Source of the DNA: Nemertoderma westbladi
Lineage: Eukaryota; Xenacoelomorpha; Nemertodermatida; Nemertodermatidae
Assembly (NCBI GenBank): GCA_032718475.1
Contig: JAUCBJ010004815.1
Location: forward strand, 1 to 29,571
Length of the DNA: 29,571 bases
Reading direction: 5' to 3'
Shown here: positions 19,683-28,594 of the stretch, piece after piece
Layout: each line of letters begins with the position of its first letter
Numbering within the stretch: position 1 is the first letter of the stretch
Made by a program: the position numbers and the translations under genes
The notes under the pieces: generated by a model
The model's input: the letters and a program-made list of their open reading frames with translations, nothing else
What the model was told of the DNA's origin: nothing
Databases searched by the model: none

Positions 19683-20240
19683 TACTACTACTACTGTACT
19701 AGGTCGAGCGAACTCGGACAGTGGAAATGAGATCCTTCCAGGCTTCCCGATTCTCCATAGTTGTCGCAATTTCGTTTCTCCCAAGTTCAGTATCCCTTTC
19801 ACGTTGATCTATATATGTTATGGCCGGTCGTCCACGACTACGCTTTCCATGAGTTGGTTGCCAGAAAAGTAGATCTGGTATGACCTCGTCTTTACTTCGC
19901 CAGCAGTGCCCACTGAATCTTAATCTGCGTTCACGGAGGGTGGTTGATACAGGTGGTATTGCACCATAAAGCTCGGCGTTTGTCATGTGTTGTCTCCAGC
20001 TGATGTTTAGAGCTGCCTTTAGTAGTCTTGTGTAGCAACCATAAATTCGTTGTCCAAGTGATTTAGTTAGTGTCCAGGTCTCACCCCCGTATAAAAATAC
20101 ACTTTCCACTGTGGCTCGAAAGAACTTAGTCTTCAGGTGCCTGGAGAGATCTGATTTCCAGATGGTATCCATTTTTGATAGAACTACCCAAGCCTTTGCT
20201 TTCATAAATTGATCTGATCGTCACCTCATTTTTAACATAT
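19683..20240 (-). pseudogene. 5'-truncated LINE, RT C-terminal (thumb) fragment
   Basis: Minus-strand frame 20205-19699 encodes a 168-residue C-terminal end of a LINE reverse transcriptase. Family hallmarks in order are KFFRATVESVFLYGGETWTL, CYTRLLKAALNISWRQH, LRERRLRFSGHCWR and HGKRSRGRPAITY. The reading continues upstream in another frame (about 20206-20240), so there is a one-base frame change near the apparent start, and homology then stops. After the stop codon comes (AGT)4 at 19683-19698, a short repeat tail as seen at LINE 3' ends. RT palm, endonuclease and ORF1 are absent. Jockey/CR1/L2/RTE-type clades share this region and I cannot separate them here. Confidence 0.8.
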
Positions 20241-20310
20241 GTGGTCTCGATAAAGGGCCAAAAGATTTGAATAAGTCCACAAAAGTGTCCACAAATCGCC
20301 CGTTCTTCTA

Positions 20311-20940
20311 CTATGTGAATATGTAATAAACTATGTGAATATGTAATAAACTATGTGAATATGTAATAAACTATGTGAATATGTAATAAACTATGTGAAT
20401 ATGTAATAAACTATGTGAATATGTAATAAACTATGTGAATATGTAATAAACTATGTGAATATGTAATAAACTATGTGAATATGTAATAAACTATGTGAAT
20501 ATGTAATAAACTATGTGAATATGTAATAAACTATGTGAATATGTAATAAACTATGTGAATATGTAATAAACTATGTGAATATGTAATAAACTATGTGAAT
20601 ATGTAATAAACTATGTGAATATGTAATAAACTATGTGAATATGTAATAAACTATGTGAATATGTAATAAACTATGTGAATATGTAATAAACTATGTGAAT
20701 ATGTAATAAACTATGTGAATATGTAATAAACTATGTGAATATGTAATAAACTATGTGAATATGTAATAAACTATGTGAATATGTAATAAACTATGTGAAT
20801 ATGTAATAAACTATGTGAATATGTAATAAACTATGTGAATATGTAATAAACTATGTGAATATGTAATAAACTATGTGAATATGTAATAAACTATGTGAAT
20901 ATGTAATAAACTATGTGAATATGTAATAAACTATGTGAAT
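20311..20940. repeat. Perfect 20-bp tandem satellite, 31.5 copies
   Basis: Unit CTATGTGAATATGTAATAAA repeats without a visible mismatch for 630 bp, then breaks with an ATT insertion at 20941. The unit contains AATAAA on the plus strand, so the array holds about 31 poly(A)-signal hexamers. It ends 151 bp before the start codon of kinase gene B. Perfect homogeneity implies very recent expansion and probable copy-number polymorphism. Confidence 0.98.
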
Positions 20941-21091
20941 ATTATGTAATAAAACTGTAATTTTGACTAATATGTATGAAATTAATTTATTTTAAATCAA
21001 TAGGTTTTAATTGTTATATAGAAAACTGCGTTCTCCAAACAAGTCAGAAACTAACACAAACTGTTATTGAAAAACAATCATTAATTACATC

Positions 21092-22395
21092 ATGGCATCT
21101 GAAATACCAATATATGAATCCAAATACAATATACCAGTTCAATGGATTCAAAATATTTTACAAACTTACTTTGGCAAACCAATAACAATTCAGACATATC
21201 AGTTGCGGCCTTTGGTAACAAGTCGTGGATGGTTGAGTGAAGTTCTGGAGATCAGAGTTATTTACAAGGAGGAGTCATCTGATACCGCAATTAAACTTGA
21301 CATGGTAGCTAAAGGTATACTACCAGGTGGCAAAACCCTGGATGGTCTTTCAAAGGAAATACGTGTTGATGTTCTTGAGGCAAGATTCTATAATGTTGTT
21401 CTACCACTCTTGGAGCAGCTTGTTATGGACCACGTAAAAAAAGTTAGTAAATAAGAAATCAGAAAGTTAAAGAATTATATTCCCAATTATATTTCCTGAT
21501 ATTAAATTGTCAAGTAAGTAATTTGTTGCGGATACCGTCAAACATATTGAGGGATTTTGAGAATACCAGAATGGGCAATTGCCCCTTGGGCAATTGTCCG
21601 GGGTCAATTGTCCTCGTGGGGCAATTGTCCGGGGTCAATTGTCCTCGTGGGGCAATTGTCAAGGGGGGCAAGGCAATTGTCAGGGGTGCAATTGTCAGGG
21701 GGGTAATTGTCAGGTGGGCAATTGTCAGGGGGACAATTGTCAGTGGGGCAATTGTCCTCGTGGGGCAATTGTCACGGGGGCAAATGTCAGGGGGGGCAAT
21801 TGTCCTCGGTCGTTCATATCTTGTTACAACATTAAACAAATTTTATATAGCTAAGTTTTATATAATTTATAAAATTCATATGATGCTTATTTATTTGCTC
21901 AATAATTCTGAAATGCAATACAATTTCGATAGCAAGAAAAATAAAGGTTAACGTACAGAAGACATTCAATTGTGTTATACAGTAAGGTCAATCAAATTTT
22001 TCTAGTAAAATGTACTTTATTATGTTTATTATATTTAAATTATGAATAACAAATAAATTTAAAAGTTTAGAAGTGGCGACAAGGTATATATTAGAACTTG
22101 AATTACAGAAAATAATATGACAAAGTATATACATAATACGATTATATGGTTAAAAAAATATATTATGTGAATATATTAAGAGCCAATTGCCTAAACGCCT
22201 TTTAAGCAAATAAAATATTTGTAATTTAGGAATCTGTAGAGGAATTGAAACTGAAGCTACCAACTTGTTTTTACGCAAATGATAAAGATGCAGAGATTGG
22301 GTCAATTATTTTAATGGATGATATCAGGTCACTTGGGTTTGAAGAACACTGTCATGTAATGGAATATGGGTTGACGAAACCAGAATATCATATAG
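21092..22395 (+). CDS. CHK/ecdysteroid-kinase-like gene B, first two exons (3' incomplete)
   Basis: The ATG at 21092 has A at -3 and G at +4. Exon 1 is 21092-21442 (donor GTTAGT) and exon 2 is 22230-22395 (acceptor TTTAG; donor AG|GTAGGT). The intron is phase 0. Exon 1 encodes the N-lobe: SRGWLSEVLEIRVIY, the LDMVAKGILPG strand with the presumed ATP-binding Lys, and LEARFYNVVLPLL with the presumed helix-C Glu. Exon 2 encodes LPTCFYANDKD and GSIILMDDIRSLGF, equivalent to the CYYAD and LLEDL hinge blocks of EcKinase/CHK-like proteins. Catalytic-loop and DFQ exons are not found to the right before the ion-channel gene on the opposite strand, though diverged small exons could be missed. Gene B is therefore either a long gene swollen by repeats or a truncated paralogue of gene A. 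Confidence 0.7.
21573..21809. repeat. G-rich minisatellite GGGGCAATTGTC in kinase gene B intron 1
   Basis: About 13 irregular copies of the palindrome CAATTG followed by TCxGGGG or TCCTCGTGGGG, with strong G bias on the plus strand. Spacing varies from 14 to 28 bp. It lies wholly in the intron (21443-22229). Confidence 0.9.
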
Positions 22396-22589
22396 GTAGG
22401 TGCGTTTCTGACCATAAGGTCTACTGGCCAGACAATTTATATAGAAATATTGCTTTCTTACACGTGACCCGTGGCTGCCATGATTAATGTTGCATTTTTA
22501 TTCATTGCTCCACGTGGCATATGGCTGCCATTTGCAGACAATTAAAGGTAACTACATAATAACCAACAGGGGCTTGTTATATGAATTAA
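22396..22589. other. Flank of kinase gene B exon 2
   Basis: No exon recognised. CGTGGC followed by TGGCTGCCAT occurs twice (about 22470 and 22514) as a short imperfect direct repeat. Confidence 0.4.
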
Positions 22590-24300
22590 AAAAAGGGGAG
22601 AAAATGACCCAGAGCCCCTCTCGGGAATCCACTAACGGGTAATCTAACAACGGATAAATAACAAATAGCATAATAGCAAACGAAAATATTACATATTAAA
22701 ACATTATCTATGTAAACTACAATTATGTAACTACATGTTTCTCGTAACATGCCGCAGTCCACGGTACACCTGAGTGAGGTCGGCGCGATAACGAAGGGTC
22801 GGTAGACCAAGTCGCTTTAATCTTTCCGGGTAGGCTAAGTCACGAAGATTTGGCAATAGTCTGGTTACCCGACGTTGGACAGATTCCAAAAGTATTATAT
22901 GGTTTATTCGGTTATATATTCTAGAATTGTTCTTTGAATAAGTTGACTAGCATGACACTGACCAGATGTTTAAAGGTTCGAGCAATAAGGCCAATTATCC
23001 CATTGGTTTTCTTTGCGATGGTGGCAATATATAATATATTTCCCGAATGTGAGGGTGTTTTGGAAGGTCACCCCTAAGTCTTTCTCCCATCCTGACACCA
23101 CTGATAGCACCGATTCGCCGAGATGGTAAGGGAACTCGGGGTTATTATGGCCAATTTGCATTTTTTAGTGTTGAAACAAAGTTGCCAAGCTACACTCCAC
23201 GAGTATAATATATCTAGGTCAGAGTGTAGTGGGCCGATCGTGGGTTTGGGATGGAGGTGAACATGACGCTGTCTTTAATGTCGTCGGCAAATACGTATAA
23301 AAGAAATCTTATATGAGACGGTATATCGTTTACTAAGCCAAGGAAGAAAATAACTGAAGCAACTGCCTCTTGGGGGACTCCACTGACCACAGGTAACCAA
23401 TCAGAATGTTCGCTATCAACAACAACGCGTTGGTATCAATCACATAAAAAGTTTTCAATCCATCCTAACAAGTTTCCACTTATCCCTATTGATTTGAGTT
23501 TAAGGAGTAGACGTTTGTGAGGAACAGCGTTGAATGCCTTGGAGAAATCCAGGTAAACTACATCAATACATTGTCGATTATCGTGGGACAGTTACCAGAT
23601 ATAGAGGACATCAAAGAGTTAGAGTATACAGGAACGGCCCTTCTGAAATCCAAACTGTTGTTTAGATATTATCATATTCTCGCATGATTGGTTAAATGCC
23701 ATCGGGTCCAGGAGCACTCGATGACTTTATTTTATCTATGGCCTCTGAGACAATGAGACAATTAAAAACAACAGCCTTTAGTTCAGTTTTATATGTTGGT
23801 GTATATTGTACTGTATAGGGATATCATGGTTTTCGATTGTCGACATAGAGTGGTAATGATTGTTTAAGACTAGCTTTAAATACAGCAGGATTTATTACTC
23901 GCTTTGCGTGAATATATTTCCAAAATTATTTAGGATTCGTTGTGGCATTCGAGGCTGTTGTTTTTTCATATTCAAATTGTGATAGATGGGTGGATATACA
24001 TCATCTGTTTCTAGACCGTTTGTAATTGTCGTAGTTGGTGGTTGTTTGGCTATGTTTGTAGGTGTCCCATAACTTCCTCTTTTCCTTAATCTAGCGTCTA
24101 ATCCCAGGATTCATCAACTTTGGTTGTTTAGATTTTTTTTTATCTTATGGTTTGACTGAGGAATGTGTTTGTTACACCAGTCAAGTAGCTTGCTGTAGAG
24201 AATATTCCAAGCAGATTGAGCGTCAGACTCATCTTGAATTGTGGATAAGTTTTCAGCTGTTAGATCGGCCGAAATAGCAGGGAAGTTTGCTTTGGAGAAA
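22590..24300 (-). pseudogene. Old decayed LINE (Jockey/CR1-like), ORF2 central and C-terminal parts
   Basis: Read on the minus strand with many stops and frame changes. The endonuclease-RT linker is at 24297-24147 (SAWNILYSKLLDWCNKHIPQ). FGFQKGRSC lies near 23650-23625, then VYLDFSKAFNAVPHKRLLL near 23570-23515 and WIENF near 23460. WLPVVSGVPQ is near 23400 and the FADDI catalytic box near 23285. The C-terminal SVQRRVTRLLPNL and YPERLKRLGLPTL are at 22887-22790. This order is the standard LINE RT palm-to-thumb order. The endonuclease and ORF1 are missing. It lies downstream of kinase gene B exon 2, perhaps in one of its introns, and is clearly the oldest of the retroelements here. Confidence 0.82.
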
Positions 24301-25327
24301 ACATGTAGGCCTATGCCTTTTTACGATATTAGATTCATTAAATATGTTCATAATTTATTCAGGTTCAGACTAGAACTTACCATAGGCGCTACTTTCCAGC
24401 TGTCCGGCTAAGTTATTTCACTTCATGAAACGGCTTAGTGATAAACGTGCGAAGAAGAAAAATTTGCCTTCGTGGCTCAATGACCAAAAAATGTCTAGTC
24501 AGCCCGCTAGAGTAAAAAAATATCAAATTAGTGGCACAAGCCAATTAGTTACTTTTGATGACTATTCTAATTTTAACAACTGCTACAATTAAAGAGGCTT
24601 GCGAATCTTTTTTCAATGAGTCAGGTTGTTACGTTATGGAACTTGGTAAAGGACCAGTCCTGTATACACCGAAATTTCACAGTTGGGACTTGTTTAGTTG
24701 GTCAAGTTTGATAATTCAGTCGGAGTGAAACAGAAACCATCCCCACTCGCATGGCAAACGATGATCTGGGCAATTCCATCGTTACAGACTTTCATACGCG
24801 ATTTTTGAAATTAATTGGCATATTTAATTAATAACTTTACAATATAAATAACATTCACCTATGGTGGCTGATGGATTAATGGTACATATTTACTTTGACT
24901 GATAAAAAAGAGTTGTAACTCATTTGATTTATAGAATATTGTAAATATAGTGCCCGTTACGGACTCACATGCAAATGGACAAAGAAAAATTACCCAATTT
25001 TATTTTGACAAACTTTCTTGAAATGTTTAACGCCATACGTAATAACTTTCACAATGCGAGGTAGATGCATCAAATTTTGTAAATTTGTAAGTTAATAGCA
25101 GAAACATATGGTGGTGAACCTCATTTATAGAGAAATAACTCCTAGAGAGATTTAATATCATATAAGTTCATATCACCGATTTGTTGAAATGACCAATTTC
25201 TAGTTCTTTAACAACATAAATACCACGTTCACGGAAAATTTTTTATACTGAAAAATAAATTTTGAACAGTATTTCGTTGTACTGTATTTATGATTTACGA
25301 TCACTACTAACACTGTACTAAGTTATT
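24301..25327. other. Non-coding stretch, one unassigned small ORF
   Basis: AT-rich. A 55-codon frame (24425-24592, plus) starts MKRLSDKRAKKKNLPSWLND. Its basic start and lack of homologues known to me leave it unassigned; it could be chance, a lost exon or a transposon relic. The first copy of the GTTACGGACTCACA motif is at 24956. Confidence 0.35.
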
Positions 25328-25580
25328 CCAACTTAGCGTAGTTGGTTAAATCGGTGGCATTGAAATCACTTCTCTCCTTGAGTCGTGGGTTCGATCCCAA
25401 CATGGGGGCTAGGGTAGTTTTCGTTTCGGCACGAATACTTTAAAGACAATAAAGATATTTATTAGCCAGGGCGCAGCTCTTCCTTCCGTAAATGGTAGCT
25501 AAATGAGTACTGGAGTTTCCTCTGGGTAATATAGGTCTGGGGGGACCGCACTGGAAATAATTATTGAAACTTTGTGCGTA
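25328..25580 (+). mobile_element. tRNA-derived SINE candidate
   Basis: The head carries a good RNA polymerase III A box (TAGCGTAGTTGG, near 25337) and B box (GGTTCGATCCC, near 25388) about 50 bp apart, with a near-complete T arm. The acceptor and D stems pair poorly, so it is not a functional tRNA. A roughly 180-bp unrelated body follows. The 3' boundary and target duplication are not evident. Confidence 0.6.
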
Positions 25581-26524
25581 ATCATTGGTCTAACGGACGA
25601 TTTTTTAGTATAACAAACAATCCATCATTGGCACACTCGTTTCATGAAATCTTGGAGAACTATACCATCTTGGTCAATAATTTCTGTCATCCGTGATATA
25701 TTCAGTTTGGCCCTTTCGGCAACAGAAATGTGAGTATTAGACGTAAGAGGCAGGACTAAACGGACGCAATGAAGAATGTCGTACAGTGGGATGATGTAAG
25801 TGAATACGTTCGAATGTACTGTCGATGGACACTTGTCAAACTAAAAGGAGCTGAATACTTCCAGTTTACATAGTGAATAATGTATACAAAGCAGAATGAT
25901 TCTTACCTAATCTACCGCATCATAGTGAGTCCGTAACGAAGAATGTGTGAGTCCGTAACGCTGTTCTTAAACGTTTCAGCTGCAATACAGAACATAGAGA
26001 CCTAATGGATGGTTTTGATTGGTTGTAAACCCAAAGGAAAATGACTGTCAGTTTAATATACATGCGGGTTGTACTCCAAATTAAAACTTTAAGTACTTTA
26101 GATTACGGACTCACATAATTATGTAGGTCAAATCTCAAATTTTTGAAACTTTGAATACACAATGCTACGCTGTCAATATTCAAATTTTTATCATCAATAG
26201 CTTATATTAAATGTTGAATTTTTGGTTGGTGTAATTAACCTGTCTTAATCAGACAATTTCAATAATGGTAGTAAGATTATGTCAAAAATGACATGGATTA
26301 ATTTCAACAAATTTAAAATACGTAAAAAAACTTCCTCATATTGAATAATGAAAAACCAGTTGTTACCCTCAAGAATATTAAAAATCCGTCACTTTTATTA
26401 AAAATTTCATTCTTTCTCGTCATTTTGATACCGCTGATTAGATGACTTTTATTTTCGAAATAGTGTTACATCAATGGTGGAATTGCCCATTCATTACCGG
26501 TATACCAGGTGTTCCATAATGATG
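25581..26524. other. Non-coding AT-rich stretch
   Basis: No gene seen. It contains three of the four copies of the TGTGAGTCCGTAAC/GTTACGGACTCACA motif (25925, 25946, 26103). Confidence 0.5.
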
Positions 26525-26546
26525 CCCCCCCCCCCCCCCCCCCCCC
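26525..26546. repeat. Poly-C run (22 bp)
   Basis: Twenty-two consecutive C. The length is likely unreliable in the assembly. Confidence 0.9.
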
Positions 26547-26608
26547 ACAGACACTTCCGATATTGGTGAACAGTCAAGTGCAAAAAGTTGGTGCAAGCAC
26601 CAAAATTT

Positions 26609-26887
26609 CAAATTTAGCACCCTACGAAAATAGTAGAGCCGTCCATCCAGTCGCTTAGTAAATATTACCATCGCATTCAGCACCGAAGAAAAACCTATAT
26701 AGATTATGAATCAGGCCATAGAAAGTCATAATTCATAATCTTGAAAAATGAAATTTTCATTTTTGTTAACCCAATTTTAGCACCCAACGAAAAGTAGTAT
26801 AACCGTCCATTCAGTCACCTCATAAATATTATCATTGCATTCGACACCCCACAAAACCTATGCAGATTGTGAATGAGAGCTTATAAG
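26609..26887. repeat. Diverged tandem duplication, period about 163 bp
   Basis: TTTAGCACCC..CGAAAA..CCGTCCAT.CAGTC..AAATATTA..AT.GCATTC..AAACCTAT..AGATT.TGAAT recurs at about 26612 and 26775. The copies are about 80% identical by eye over roughly 115 bp, separated by unrelated sequence. This is an old duplication or two copies of a small repeat. Confidence 0.7.
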
Positions 26888-27510
26888 TGTAGATTTAGGA
26901 TTTCTTAAAATTGATACTTTTATGTTAAGTGTAGGCCTAACCATTTTTGAGTGTTTTTTACTTTTCGCTAAATATCGTCAAAACGAAAAAATATATGACG
27001 AAGCTGATTGTATATTTGAAATCTCCATAAAATTTAGGACATAATGAGATAATAAAAACAAAATCTATTTTTTTAAACAACATCTGACTAAATATGAGAT
27101 AAACAGAAACCGGCGCTTTAAACTTAGGAAGGGGCCCTTTTTTTGGACACTGATACAAATGCATAATTACTACAAAATACTTTAAAAATAGTATATATGC
27201 CAAGAGATTAATAACGTTTTATAAAACATAATGTCTGCGTACGCCAGCACTTTATATTGCACCTGCTTATAGACCCTGGCAGATACTCTGGATGGGAGAG
27301 CGCGCTATACGTGAATTACTGTAACATAAAAGAGTCAGCGGTAAAAATCATGTTATTGTTATCAATTAATGAAAGATATTATGAACAAATATTAAACATA
27401 AACATAGTAACATTTATATTAAATAATACTGCAAGCTTTGTAGATTTTAGCTTTGCTAAAATCTGAAATAGTCTAATTATATCAAATTTTGTCTCGAATT
27501 AAGAAAATAA
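26888..27510. other. Non-coding AT-rich stretch
   Basis: Only short chance frames (for example 27257-27466). No repeat or RNA signal was recognised. Confidence 0.5.
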
Positions 27511-27518
27511 TTGTAAAC
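27511..27518. repeat. Left 8-bp target duplication TTGTAAAC
   Basis: Identical to 28461-28468 on the far side of the inverted repeat. Confidence 0.9.
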
Positions 27519-28460
27519 CAAGGCGTACTATATACAAGGCCATGCCATCGAGTTACCTGGGGGCGGTGACTGGGGGCAAGATGTTTTTTTACAACAATTT
27601 GATATTTTGATATGGGGAGAGTTCTATAAATTTTCATTTGCTGCAATTTGGTCAATGGACGTAATTGAAGCATCTTCGTTAAGTAAGATACAAAATTTTA
27701 TGGTAGCTAGTGTTTTAGATAGGTTTAGCTAGTAATTTCAACACTGGTTCCGACATCCTACTTCCCTCTATAAATATTTTGTAGTAGCTAGTTCTTATTA
27801 CTATTTGTATAGAAAATGTTCCAGAACATGTTAGCTATTCATTTTTTAAAAAAATTATGTTCTAGAACAAATATTTTTTGTTCTAGAGACATTTTTTAGA
27901 AAAAAATCTGGATTCTATTTAAAACGCATGGAATCGTTCTAAAACGTGTTTAAAATCAATAAAAAAAATTTCACAATTTAAAAAAAAAAATTTTTTCACA
28001 ATATTTTTTTTCACAATTTTTTTTATTGATTTTAAACACGTTTTAGAACGATTCCATGCGTTTTAAATAGAATCCAGATTTTTTTCTAAAAAATGTTCTA
28101 GAACAAAAAATATTTGTTCTAGAACATAATTTTTTTTAAAATGAATAGCTATCATGTTCTGGAACATTTTCTATACAAATAGTAAAAAGAACTAGCTACT
28201 ACAAAATATTTATAGAGGGAAGTAGGATGTCGGAACCAGTGTCGAAATTACTAGCTAAACCTATCTAAAACACTAGCTACCATAAATTTTGTATCTTACT
28301 TAACGAGGATGCTTCAATTACGTCATCGACCAAATTGCAGCAAATGAAAATTTATAGAACTATCCCCATATCAAAATATCAAATTGTTGTCAAAAAATCT
28401 TGCCCCCAGTCACCGCCCCCAGTTAACTCGATGGCATGGCCTTGTATATAGTACGCCTTG
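27519..28460. mobile_element. hAT-like foldback MITE: 942-bp long-arm inverted repeat
   Basis: Two arms of about 450 bp, roughly 97% complementary by eye, span almost the whole element around an A/T-rich centre near 27970-28010. The termini are CAAGGCGTACTATATAC and its complement. A perfect 8-bp duplication (TTGTAAAC) flanks it. An 8-bp duplication with termini starting CA(A/G)GG fits the hAT superfamily, although P and Merlin elements also make 8-9 bp duplications. No transposase is encoded, so it is non-autonomous. Nested palindromes such as TTCTAGAACAAATATT lie inside the arms. A transcript would fold into one very long hairpin. Confidence 0.88.
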
Positions 28461-28468
28461 TTGTAAAC
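28461..28468. repeat. Right 8-bp target duplication TTGTAAAC
   Basis: Identical to 27511-27518. Confidence 0.9.
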
Positions 28469-28478
28469 ACGATAATGT

Positions 28479-28484
28479 TTTATT
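28479..28484 (-). promoter_or_regulatory. Poly(A) signal AATAAA of the ion-channel gene
   Basis: TTTATT on the plus strand, 111 nt downstream of the channel stop codon. Cleavage 10-30 nt further on would fall at about 28450-28470, at the right edge of the foldback element. Confidence 0.6.
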
Positions 28485-28594
28485 AATCTGGTCAGCTTTG
28501 GAGGTTTTTAACTAGTTTAAACAATCGTTGCGTTATAATGCAAAGCAAACACGAAACTATGGTAAATCAGTATTCTAGAGCACTAAAGTACTAA

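Noticed and set aside
19497-19802. Overlapping minus-strand frame in the second LINE
   Set aside because: Out of frame with the recognised RT domain and without family features; a shadow.
20311-20940. CRISPR-like array
   Set aside because: Units are contiguous 20-bp tandem copies without unique spacers, in a eukaryotic context.
24425-24592. 55-codon frame as a gene
   Set aside because: Short, no recognised family, no splice or neighbour support; kept only as a note.
22396-28460. Further exons of kinase gene B
   Set aside because: I looked for the catalytic HGD and DFQ blocks on the plus strand and found none convincing; a profile search would be needed to exclude small diverged exons.
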